This document shows, in pieces, positions 44,801 through 55,743 of a stretch of DNA of 64,000 nucleotides. Made by a program: the position numbers and the translations under genes. How positions within the stretch are numbered: the first letter of the stretch is position 1; each line of letters starts with the position of its first letter. The notes under the pieces are model-generated. The model made no database searches. It was not told the origin of the DNA and was given only the letters and a program-made list of their open reading frames with translations. The stretch spans positions 2,728,001 through 2,792,000 of the forward strand of contig PUFA01000070.1 of assembly GCA_003508835.1 (NCBI GenBank). The letters run 5' to 3'. This DNA comes from Eonycteris spelaea (lineage: Eukaryota; Chordata; Mammalia; Chiroptera; Pteropodidae).

Positions 44801-47785
44801 ATATTTTGGCTGCATTTTTACTTTTTTCAATTCTCATTAATGTGCTATATGAAGTCTTAATACAAAATGAAGTGGAGGTAAATGAATAGCCACTGGCTGC
44901 AATTAACATCCCTTTCAACACAGCTTTGGACTACTTCTGTGCAGTTTCCATATTTTTTCACCAAAAACTTAATGAATGCACAAAACAAAATATCTATAGA
45001 TTATTTTTTTTAATTTAAAGATATGTTCTATATAGAGAGAGCCTAATATTTTTGCTGTTTTTGTTCCTCACATGGTACCTGTCATGTTTATATTTTTGCT
45101 TCCTGGCTTTGGTCAGATTCTTAGTCTTGAACATGGAAGTTTTACATAATAAAATTAAACAAAACAGTTGACTAAAATAAGATGTCACATATTTCTGGAC
45201 CAAAATTTGTTCTGATGTATGGAGCAGACCAGAGTGATATAGTTTTTAACATTATACAGTTTATCTCTAAAAACTAAGGGTTTTTTTTTTTTTTTTAGTA
45301 AAACGAACTTAAGCCAATTCCAAACATAACGTGTGTTTGAGAGTCATCAAAGTCATGAAAATGTCTATTATTCACACATTTTATTTCTTTGCAGGTAACT
45401 TTTCACTTTCCTGTCTCTTTTTTCTCCTCCTCTATGTTCTTCTATCACCTCTGTCCCACACAATTCTATCCAAATAGGGAGGTTTCTTTTTTAAAAACAA
45501 AACAAAAACAAAAGCATAAAACACTTTACCATACTGCTATTAATTGACTTTTGGTTTCCATTCCACACTCCTGTGTGAATAATCAATAAAAGAATGCCTC
45601 CAATGTAACCTCAATGAAATCAACATACAAATTGGCCTCACTTCAATTTAAAGGAAGAGGCATTGCCCACCTATCTTCAGGTAAGTGGCTCATATTCCCT
45701 CTAGGGTTAGTACAAGACTCCTAATGTTGTCTGGTGTGTTTAAATTGTAGAGTGCACAGGAAAACAAAGAAACTTGATTCTTCTTAAGGTAGATCTATTT
45801 ATGTAAGAATTAATTATGATGCATTGGAAATTTTTGAAATAAAATGAAAATTAGATGCTTATTGTAAACCTAGGCTCTCATTACATGAGACAGCTCCTGA
45901 AGAACTCCAGCAGTTCCCTTCAAGACATTGAGGTCAGCCTACAAATGCTGCCTGAGCCTTTTGCAGGACACTTTGAGAGGATACTATGAGAGGACATCAA
46001 AACTCAGACCCAGAGTAAATAATGATCAGAAGACAACTCCCCATCCCTAACTCCTAATCCTATACCTATGCCCACTGTTCCCTGTATGCAATGGAAATTT
46101 AATAAAGACTTTATATCATCAGTTCTAGGATGTACTCCTCCCTTTCTCAGTTTACTTACTTACTCACTTTAACATCTTTGAAATCTTACATTTGATGGCA
46201 TCTTATAATCATAGTTGGCCAGGTGGAAGTCCGGACATAATCATCATTGCTTTTGCTCCTATAACCTTGAATTTGATTGACATTCTGAAAGCATGACTAG
46301 ATAATTGCAACCCTTCAATATTTTAATCAACGAACTGTTAAAAGATAATTTGAGGAAGAAATGTGAATTCTGGCTGTCATCTGAAAACCTTCCTTTGATC
46401 TGGTGAGATCAAGCAATATCCAGCGTTTGTAGCAATGGACGTCTGTGACTTGAAAGAAAATCCCAGAGATAACAGTGAACTCATGTGTTGCAAAAACAGC
46501 ATTTTGGGTAGTATAGAGAACAATATTGTGTGTGGAGAAAAATTCTGAATCAAAAAATGATATAGAAAAGTTAACTCTGAATGAAGTAGCTTTAGGAATA
46601 CCTTAAGCTGGTCATTTTGTTTATATTTTCCTTTATGTGTATGCAAGAAAGCAATATATATATAAAGAAAAATCCATGTCTAAAAAAGCTTAAATGAACT
46701 CTTTGGATAAGAACAAAATAAAAATTCTAAGCTAAAAAAAGCTTTGTGTCATTGAAATTTGTAGTTCTTTTCTTTCTTAATTATACCTGAAATGTTGATT
46801 AGTCTTGTAATCAGTGTTATCTTGGATTTGATAAATTATAAACACACTTCTATTCTTTGAGGACAGAAAGGAGAAGAGAGGGGGTAGATAAAGAGGGAGA
46901 GTGCAGGAAAGAAGAGATTTCTTTGTGACTTTCTAATGAGGCTTTTTCTATTGCATCCCACTATTTAGAAATCCAAAGCTGACATTAGCCAATGGTTATA
47001 TTTAAAGATAGCAGAATAGTATATTACATGGCAATAATAATTAAAACAAGGCCTCTAACACCTACAAAGAAATATAAGTAGGAGACAAACAAGTGTTATT
47101 TATTCTATGACCTTTCAGTTGACTTTCAACACTTGGTGTTCCTACAATGTGTTTCTTGGCAATTTGCAACTATAGGCTGAAGGACCTTTGATCCTGTGAG
47201 GCTGGTGGTTTGTTTTTACTTCCACTTTCCATCTTTAAAAAACTGAAGTCAACCAGTGCCTCTTTTAAGGACTGAGTCAAGCCATTGGCTATTGAGAAAT
47301 AACTGTAGTCCTCTACTTCTGCCACTAGACAGTGTACTCTCTCTATGTTCAATGCACCGACAATACTCTGAGAAACTGGCTATCTTATCTTAGTAGAAGA
47401 GGGAGCCCTCTAAATAACAGTAAACACTAAATGTAAATGGACTAGCCAGTATTTAGCACAGATCCTATCTGGGATGTACTCTGTCTTAAATGCTTATCTC
47501 ACCTAGACTTTCTTCAAGAGTAAGATAAGAAATGTTCCCAGGAAGAATATTGCACTTTAATGACTCACTATTTTTTCTTGGGAAACAAATGATCTAAATT
47601 GCAGATGAATTCATTGACTCTTCAAATTATAGGCACTAGCTCCCTCACTCACACCACAGGAATCCAAAAGAAGAACTATCTTGCTTTCTGGAAGGTCAGG
47701 AAAACAGAAAGAGATATGGAGCTACTTATAGATCTTTTTTTAAGCAAACAATTGATATATATTTATAAATAAGAATAGTGAAGTG
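41841..47785. other. Long unique stretch, almost repeat-free
   Basis: Nearly 6 kb with little recognisable repeat: an MIR-like scrap at about 43930-43990, a T run at 43003-43020 and T16 at 45281-45296. A segment at about 45885-46120 with an AATAAA at 46101 may be an old solo LTR, but I could not match it to a family. No exon recognised; short AT-rich frames only. Confidence 0.4.
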
Positions 47786-47960
47786 TAATGGAAAGAACAA
47801 GGCTTTGATGTCAGACTTGAGTTAAGTATAAACATTGTGTGATTTGGGGGCAAATTACTAAACTCTAAGCCCCAGTTTCTAAATCTGTAGCATGGAAAGG
47901 TTACAGGAGATAAATTAATTACAGTAGTTCAGTAAATATTTACTTCTGTGAAGAAGAGTG
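47785..47960 (+). repeat. MIR SINE
   Basis: 'AATGGAAAGAACAAGGCTTT', 'GGGGGCAAATTACTAAACTC', 'GCCCCAGTTTCTAAATCTGT' and 'GTTACAGGAGATAAATTAAT' are in MIR order. Confidence 0.82.
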
Positions 47961-47974
47961 ACTATCGATATGAT

Positions 47975-48510
47975 TAATTTTATGAATATTTAATATTATA
48001 AATAATGCTGCAATGAACATTTTTTGTGCAAAAATCTTTGTCTAATTCCTTAATTTTTTTCTTAAAATATGTTTCTATCAGTAAAATCAAAAGATCAAGA
48101 ATACAAGCTTTTTTAAAAAACAGATTTTAATCCATAAAAGTTTTTCCAGAAAAGTATTTTTCACTGAATAAGAGAATATTTTTCTCATCTATATCTCATG
48201 AGCATTACATTTAACTTTTTGTTTACTAGTATCTTTTATCTTATTTTTGCTTTAATTAGCCTTTTTTGATTACTTATGAAAATGAATTTTCTTTGTTATT
48301 TATTGATTATTCGTACACATCATGTTTTTATAAAAGATTGATTTGCAATGACTCATATTACATTTTTATACATACTAGAGTCTAATTCTGAATCACCTAT
48401 GTCATCTACTGCTATGTATTTTCAACCTTGTACAGATATCACACTGTTTTAATTATCATAGCTTCATTCCAAGTTTGAATGTGTTTTGAAAAGTCTTGAG
48501 ATCACTAGCT
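47975..48510 (-). mobile_element. L1/HAL1 fragment (antisense)
   Basis: 'ATAATGCTGCAATGAACATT', 'GCAAAAATCTTTGTCTAATT' and, at the far end, 'ATCACACTGTTTTAATTATC' with 'TTTTGAAAAGTCTTGAGATC' are antisense L1 words in the expected order. Confidence 0.75.
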
Positions 48511-48855
48511 CGAAAATAGCAAGTCACCGTAGGATGCTGGGGAAAAGCAGCAAGAGAAAAAACATCAGTGAGACCTAGACAGAGATGAAATGTTGGGAAA
48601 CCTCAACGAACCTCCTTATGGCTTATAAATAAGCCTATAAATAAGATTTGGAAAGCCCCTTACATGCATTATGGGTCACGATAGAGATGGAAAGACAGAG
48701 AAGGAGATAAATAGTTTTTTCTGTGTGCCCGGACCAGCCCCAATGACCAGATGCCAGGTGATGAATGGATCCCAGTGTGTACGCATTCAGTTTTCCACGG
48801 TGGTTTTTTCTTCACCTGCAAATGTGCTCATGCCTCCTTTTTTGTTTGGAACTTT
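48511..48855. other. Unique sequence, nothing recognised
   Basis: Includes a 68-codon plus frame at 48671-48877 with no visible domain. Confidence 0.4.
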
Positions 48856-49320
48856 TCAGTCACTTATCATCACATGAAGAGTAAAACCTAACCTCAGCTT
48901 ACAAGGCACTGAATGACCTAGTTCCTGCTAATATATCCAGCTCCACCTTTTTCTAAGCCCTCCCCTCTTTCTGTGATGGCAGGAGAGGATCTGGATTTTC
49001 CTGGATAACCATACCAGCTTCTGTTTAGTGTTTCTAAAGCTCCAGCTGCAGCAGCATCCCTCTTTCTGTTTTGATTTTTCCATCTGACAAGTCCCACCGT
49101 CCTTTAAGTTTCAGTTCTAACAGAATGTCCTGAATCAAGTCTTCCCAGCCTTTCTCAGGTGCTCTCTTTTGTGCTTTCTACATCCTTCCATCACAGCAAC
49201 TACTTTATTTCTAGTATCTGTGCGCCTTGAGGGCAACAACATGTTGTCTCACATTTGAATGTCTGGTATCTGGCATGGTTCCTGGCAGAGTAAGTAATTA
49301 ATAAAAAGTTCTTGAATAAA
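48856..49320 (+). mobile_element. L2 LINE 3' fragment
   Basis: 'CAAGGCACTGAATGACCTAG', 'GTCCTGAATCAAGTCTTCCC', 'GCGCCTTGAGGGCAACAACA', 'GGCATGGTTCCTGGCAGAGT' and 'AAAAGTTCTTGAATAAATAA' follow L2 to its normal 3' end. Confidence 0.82.
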
Positions 49321-51700
49321 TAATCACACAAGAATTGGATCTTGTATGCAAGTAGATACAGCCACTTTCCCCTCCTGAGGAACACTCCAAAGTTAGAAAG
49401 CAAATACAACTCTGCAAGAAACTTTTCAATATAGTCTTCTGAGAGTTTTTGTTTGTTTGTTTGTTTTCTGTTGCCAGAAGGGCATACTTAAAGATTTTTC
49501 TCTATCCATATTATGGAGGTATGTGGAATGATCAAAAAGCATTTTTTCTTTCTTTCTTTTTTTTCTTTTTTTTTTTTTTTTTCTTTTGAGAGAGGAACCA
49601 TGTAGCTGGGGCAAATGTGGCTCATCCGAAAAAAGACTAGCAATGTCTCTGTAAAACCATGACAATCATCCAAAGAAGAGAACTCTCACGTACCCATCCA
49701 CCCACTCATCAAAAATGCAAGTAGAATAAAAACTATCAGCACCTTCTAACCACAAACTTTATATAAAGTTGTAGCTGCCAAGCATCATTTTAGATAATGC
49801 TCTTATTTCTGGCTTTTCTGAAGCTTTTACACACATCTCAATTTTGGTGTTAAAGAATAAGGCACATCTTAAGTCTATAGTTGAACAAAAACCCCCACTG
49901 GCCTCAGAGTCCAGTGCTTCTGGGGACAATCCCTGGGAAGTGGGCTAGACAGGAAGCAGAGCTACCTCTCGCTTCCACAAGTTGTAATAGCCTTCCAGAT
50001 CGCGTCTGTGGTCAATGACTGGCCAGAACTGGCCAGCCTCCAACAGGCTTGTTTAGACTACTTGATGAGTTGACACAAGCAACGACTCTTTCCAGTGCTA
50101 TTAGTGTCTGAACATTAACAAGCAACAGTGTTCAGTGAGACTATTAAAGAGAAAAGACATTTTAATCTTTGTTTTGGAAGTGAGCCCTCCAAACAAACCT
50201 GCGGTAAGGGAACTCTTGTGAGCAAGTGGCTGAGTCATCGCAGCTATCCTCTGCTCACGGTCAGAATAACTGGATGGGGAAGAAGGACGGGGACACCCCC
50301 AGCCCACCACTCTTAGGGGGAGAAAATGCTAAATACACTATGTGATGGATTTTCAGCACTCTGTCAGCAATACTATACTTATAAATTCCAAGCAAATGGT
50401 TCACAAAGGAGTCCCTTACCTTTGCTAACTGCAAGATAAACAAACCTCTAGGAGAAAGGGTTTCTCACCTTACAAGGGAACCCTGCAATTTAGAGAGTGC
50501 TAGGATGGTATTTAAAATTATGGTTCTGGGAACTGGTGTGGTTCACAGGTGTGTCACCCTGTCAGTGACAATTTCACCTAAAAGTGCAGGGATGGTGGCA
50601 AGAATGTGACACATGAGGCTATATCTGTATCTGAGAGTGAGTGAGCATTTAAAGCCAAAACAAAAGTAAATGGTTGACAGGCAAAGGAGAAATGTGCGTT
50701 GATCTTGGTTTCTTTTTTTCTTTTTGTCAACAAAAGCAGAGGATCATAAAACTTTGAGTTTGAAGGGAACTTACAAGTCTTCTGATCCAAGACCAGACCA
50801 TTTTGCATATTATTAAGCTAGAATTTAGATCATGAGGACCCCAATTATGGTTTCATCATATAGTAACAACCATTCAATTTTTCCTTTTGGAGATTTACAA
50901 AACTAGAATGAGAAAAGTTGAATATCTTGGCATCCATGAGTATGAATCAAGAGTGGCTGGTAAGATCTATGACACATACTGAGTTTATAGAGTATGCATC
51001 AGTATTTATTTTACTCATTCTTATGCAGAGTTTGTAAATAGCAAGAAATTATTGACTGTTCTACAAAGTCTGTTTTCTTCCAACAATTCAGTTAACTGAG
51101 TTCATCAACAATTTGACTTATATAGTGGGGTCTGAAATGCAAAATGATGAGTTTTAATTACAGATGATCATCCACATTTAATAATTTTTAAATTGGAGTG
51201 AGAAATAAATTAAACTAGCAAATAATACTAAAGTTGAAGAAGAGGAGAAATCAAACTTATCTATCCTTCCATCCTCCCACAATCACCGAGGAAAATATAA
51301 ACACTGGATTGTGAGAACTCAGTCAAAGAGTAAATTTACTGAAATTTCTGATCTTGGAGAACAGAAAGAAGAAAAAAATGCATCTTCGAATTTGTCAGTG
51401 AATACAACCAGTGACTGTAAGCCCGTTGCAAATACTTTTATTTGACAACATCAGGAATGGTGGGAGAGATACCTGGTGCTTATTTTTCTGTTTTCAAGAT
51501 GAGGCAGTGTGCATGTTGGTGGTGACCTAAGGTTATCACAGAGAGCAACTGCAGCTGCCTTTTCCTTCTTTTATCTGCTTCTTCATGTATACATGTTTTA
51601 GAAAGTTGGTGGTCTCAATTGTTAGTGTAATTGCCTCTGTCTTTTTCCCAATTTGGAAATAGAACTTTGAACCACCAGCCTTCTTTTTAAGTTATGTTTC
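49321..51700. other. Unique sequence, nothing firmly recognised
   Basis: A T/C-rich low-complexity patch lies at 49538-49585. A diverged LINE/SINE-like scrap may occur near 50740-50800. Frames here are short and opposed on both strands. Confidence 0.4.
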
Positions 51701-51704
51701 TTAT

Positions 51705-51895
51705 CACTGTGGTAGGCTGAATAATGCCCCACCCCACAAAATAACCAGGTACTGATTCCTAAAAACTGAAGCTGCCTTGCGTGATAGGAGGGACTTTGCA
51801 GATCTAAGTTAAGGTTCTTGAGATGGGAAGGTTATCCTGGCAGGCTCTAAGTGCAATCACAAGTATACTTATAAGAGGGAGACTTGACCATAGAG

Positions 51896-51931
<36 letters not shown>

Positions 51932-52195
51932 ATGTCAACTGTGAAACAACAAGCTATACTGTTGGCTTTGAAGATGAAGGGAGGGGTCATGAGCCAAGGC
52001 AAGCAAAGAGTGCAATTCTAGAAGCTGGAAAAGCAAGGGAACAGATTCTTCTTTAGAGTCTCGTGAGGGCGTGCAGTCCTGCTAACACCTCTGTTTCAAC
52101 CCGGCGAAACCAGTTTGGATGTCTGGACTCCAGAACTGTAAGAAAATAAATTTTGATTGTGTTAAGTCACCAAGTTCGTGGTAATACGTTACAGG
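51705..52195 (+). repeat. MLT1-type LTR with an expanded A tract
   Basis: 'TGTGGTAGGCTGAATAATGC', 'GACTTTGCAGATCTAAGTTA', 'GGTTATCCTGGCAGGCTCTA', 'TGGACTCCAGAACTGTAAGA', 'AATAAATTTTGATTGTGTTA' and 'AAGTCACCAAGTTCGTGGTA' are in MLT1 order in plus orientation. An A30 tract splits it at 51898-51927. The 77-codon plus frame starting at 51823 is an LTR artefact. Confidence 0.88.
51898..51927. repeat. A30 homopolymer inside MLT1
   Basis: 30 A with no retroposon body attached, located within the LTR where the parent usually has a short purine-rich segment. In-place expansion is more likely than insertion. Confidence 0.92.
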
Positions 52196-52707
52196 AAACT
52201 AAATACAATAACCCTTCCTTTTGCGGGCCTTGTAAATCCATCATAAAATTGACTTTTTCCCCCCTTAGATGTATGTCTGATATGTAAGGGAAACCTGGGC
52301 TGCGTGAGAAGTTGTGTCACAGCGCACAACTTTTAAATCAGTCACATTCAGACGGACACTCCTAATCAACTATTTTCTTGGCGTGCAATTCGTAGTTTAT
52401 AGATCACAAAGCAAATAGAATTTATTTCTAAAATTAGTATATTCTTGACATAATTTTCATTTAACCTACTTTTTTTTTTATTACCGATATTTAAACTTTA
52501 CTACTTTGGACTCATTGCTCTTTTTAAAACAAGTTGTTCTTTCTGAAATAGGATTTTTCTCCCCTTCTCTTCTGAAAAATGAAATAATACAGTGGTAATA
52601 GTGTATGTTGAAATATTTGCCTTTTAAATTATTTTTAAACTCTCTGGGATGGTCACATTCTAAACACCTGAAATCACATAGGACTAGTAAGGGCACATAT
52701 GGTGATG

Positions 52708-52711
<4 letters not shown>
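52196..52711. other. Unique sequence, nothing recognised
   Basis: AT-rich DNA between an LTR and a trinucleotide repeat. Confidence 0.4.
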
Positions 52712-52747
<36 letters not shown>

Positions 52748-52770
52748 GTAATAATAATAACTAATAATAA
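52712..52770. repeat. (TAA)n microsatellite
   Basis: About 59 bp of TAA/ATA units with two interruptions. It gives a Y-rich stretch in a 115-codon minus frame, which is therefore not coding. Confidence 0.95.
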
Positions 52771-53189
52771 AAAGTAAAACAAATTTTAAAAATTGATTCT
52801 GGAGAGGATTGTAGAAAGATGATACCAAGGATCCTCATTGCCAAGCTTATTTTGGAGTATAGACCCTCTCCCTATATAGCACACTAACATGTAGCTATAG
52901 CACCTTTATGAAAATACTTTCTCCCCTCAGCCATCCCTACCCACTTCTCAAATTGTGAAACACAGAAACAGAGAATATTAGAGATGAGAGAGCATAACTT
53001 ACCCACCCATTAATTATAAGAAAAAGAAATCCGATGTTCCAAATGAACAGTATGCTTATCTGGTCTTAGTAGCAGAGGAGAGACCAAAACTCTTATCTCC
53101 CGACTCCCATTCCGGCACCTTTACCACTTGCTGATGGGCACACTTTCTCTTCCTAACTTTTGGCTTAAATTAGTTAACTTCAGAGAGGT
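52771..53189. other. Unique sequence, possible MIR scrap
   Basis: No exon or clear repeat; the text near 53060-53120 ('AGAGGAGAGACCAAAACTCT') may be the end of an antisense MIR. Confidence 0.35.
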
Positions 53190-53345
53190 GCTTGGACTGT
53201 AAATATCTTTTAGAATGACCAGCTTGTAACAGAAACTTAAAGATAATCTTCTGAAGTCTCCCAATTTCCAGATAAGAACACCAAGCCAGCGAAATTGTTC
53301 AACTTCACATGGATAATCAATGGTAGAAGTAAGCACAGGCCACAG
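53190..53345 (-). repeat. Diverged MIR (antisense), probable
   Basis: 'CCAGATAAGAACACCAAGCC', 'AGCGAAATTGTTCAACTTCA' and 'ATGGTAGAAGTAAGCACAGG' resemble the antisense MIR core (fraction kept after heavy decay). Confidence 0.5.
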
Positions 53346-53839
53346 GTCTTCCATTTTCCTATGTGCAGCAACCTCTCAGATTCATTTCTTTTACTCATTC
53401 CACTTCCTTCCTCTCATCCGAGGCAACTCTCAATGCTAAAATTAAGCCTCTTCTCCTGCAATTTTCTGTTAGGTTTTCCCAGCCAACTGTTGGGAAAGCA
53501 CCTGTCTAGAGCAAGTCAGTCATTGGAGTAGAGAGGGTTTTTTCTAGAAGGATCTTCTCTCTGAGTAGAAGTAGGATCTTGAGTACATTGGAGGGTTCTC
53601 CACCCCTGCATCTCCAGTTGTTTGGAACTCCTAAACAAGTTCCCAAGAGCCCTCCAATTGTCTAGGCTCCCTGTGCACAGTGATTTAGAAGGGCCATCAC
53701 ACTCACCTCTTTTTCTCATGACTACTCCCTCTTATTACTCCTCTGAGAAGCCCACTCTTCATGACTGAATACCGTTCCAGGTCCTGAAGTACATTATTAC
53801 TACTTATCAGACCTTCATCTCATCTGATCTTATGAATTC

Positions 53840-53945
53840 GTCCAACACATATTAGTTAGTACCAGATAATGTGCTAGATGACAGGGAGACAATGATAAAT
53901 AAAACAGACATGGTCCCTTCCTTTATGGAGCTTATAGTCTTACTT
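53840..53945 (-). repeat. L2 3' end (antisense)
   Basis: 'GTCCAACACATATTAGTTAG', 'ATGTGCTAGATGACAGGGAG', 'AATAAAACAGACATGGTCCC' and 'TTTATGGAGCTTATAGTCTT' match the antisense of the L2 3' end. Confidence 0.75.
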
Positions 53946-54439
53946 TCCTATCTTGAATCTAATTTAAATTCCTTATCATCTTTCTTTAGCAAACCTCCAA
54001 TATTATACATTTATTTTTTCTATCTATCCAAGAACATTCTAACTTCTAAATAAATTGGTGAAAGAAGTCATATCCTCTACATATGAAGAATTGCAGGAAA
54101 AAAGTTGCAGAATTTGTAGAGCTCCAAATCTCATGTATAGAGCATACTATCTCTTTTCCTTTCTTATTGAATTTATGATTCTTCTCTTAGCCTGTCTTAC
54201 CCAAAGCTGCCTCACTACTTATTCATCCTCACAGTTACTTCCTAAATAATCCTTCAGCTGTGTGCTCAAGGAATCAATTCTTGGGGGTGCCAGTGAATGT
54301 GTGGGTACTCTCCTCATGCTTTCACAGGAATTTATGACAACAAACATCTAAGATTTCAAGGCAGGGGAGACAGGAAATGAGAGAACTGCATACCATTTTT
54401 CATATGGTTTGCTGAAGAATGCTATGTCACCAGTTGTTG
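53946..54439. other. Unique sequence, nothing recognised
   Basis: Two short plus frames (60 and 64 codons) with no domain. Confidence 0.4.
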
Positions 54440-54555
54440 GTAACAGCAGATATTTATTAAACACCTATTTTGTGGTAAACACTGTACTTAGCACTGAAAT
54501 TGAGGAGATGAAGATCGCCTGTCTTCAAGGAGCTCACAGACCATGAATTTAATCA
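54440..54555 (-). repeat. L2 3' end (antisense)
   Basis: 'AGATATTTATTAAACACCTA', 'TGTGGTAAACACTGTACTTA' and 'CTTCAAGGAGCTCACAGACC' are antisense L2 3'-end words. Confidence 0.7.
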
Positions 54556-54889
54556 GTATTTGAAAGATAGCATTATTTTCTCTTATTATCATAATTCAGG
54601 AGGATGATAGATAAGATCACATGAATGTGTGAAGCCATAAGCAACTGTTCCTTTATGCTTGATAGATTGCAATAAGGCCCACATTGGAAGGGTCCAAATG
54701 TTATCAAATGGTTATTAATCCTATTGTTATATTATTTGTTGTTTCTTGTGTTGGCGAAAAGTGTGGCTCACAACTAATCATCAGCTGTGCTTTTCTGCTA
54801 TGTTCATTGCATAGCAGTTGTATAAATGAACATAAAATAAGATGAGGGAAGAAAAATATGGGGTCTAGGAGTCAAAGAATCTACTTGGA

Positions 54890-55048
54890 ACCTTCCTTGC
54901 CATGGACTTTATACACATTTCTCAATTTTTCACTATTTTCAACTGTAAAATTGGAGATAATATCTCCTCACGGTGATTTTTTTAAAAGGTTAAATATAAT
55001 AACACATAAAGAATATCTCAAACAAAACTGGGCACCATTACCCTATGT
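54890..55048 (+). repeat. MIR SINE fragment
   Basis: 'CTCAATTTTTCACTATTTTC', 'GTAAAATTGGAGATAATATC' and 'AAAGGTTAAATATAATAACA' follow the MIR core to 3' region. Confidence 0.65.
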
Positions 55049-55683
55049 GGGGAGACAGGACATGAGTGCCATGTTGAGATTGGGTTACCACCATGAACTG
55101 GGATTTTCTAAAGAAGGCTGATATTCAACTGGTAGACACTGATTTTGCTCTTCTTGTTTATGGCTGACTTGGTGCTTCCACTATACTGGCTGTTATTCTG
55201 AGTTTCATTTTTGCCTTGAGGAAAGCTCTTTCTGGGATAAAGCTACTTGTTAGTGTTCTGGTTCCAGAGCAGTTGAAATAACCCTATCAATCCAATATTC
55301 CATTTTTATAATAATCCCCTTTATTATTCTAAAATAAAATTATTAAGTAATACAACCAACCTGCTTACAACACAACATCTAACTGTTATATAGGGGAGAA
55401 CTAAGGGAAAGTAATTTGTGATGAAAATTATCATGTGTCTGTATGTAAAGCATGGGCATCAATATAGTGAAAGACATAATAAAGTGGTTATGTGTTTGCA
55501 TTTATTTATAATTAATGAGTCTGGTATTATGAAGATCAGAAGCTGTTTTTTACAAGAAGAATTTAAAAAATTAAATAGGAAAAGTAAAAATGGATACAAA
55601 AATGAAAAGTAGTGTTAGAATAAGTAATAACATGATATATATATTTGCATATCATAATACAAAGAGAAAACTAGTCATAATTT
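55049..55683. other. Unique AT-rich sequence
   Basis: Nothing recognised; a 64-codon frame at 55418-55612 is lysine-rich and AT-driven. Confidence 0.4.
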
Positions 55684-55743
55684 AAAAATCTCAAGAAGAA
55701 ATACAAAATGTAGAAAAATCTCAAGAACAAATACAAAATGTAG
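55684..55743. repeat. 30-bp tandem duplication
   Basis: Two copies of a 30-bp unit starting AAAAATCTCAAGAAGAAATA at 55684-55713 and 55714-55743, differing by a single base (G to C). Confidence 0.95.

Noticed and set aside
52481..52828. 115-codon minus frame with a poly-tyrosine run
   Set aside because: The tyrosines are the (TAA)n microsatellite read in reverse.
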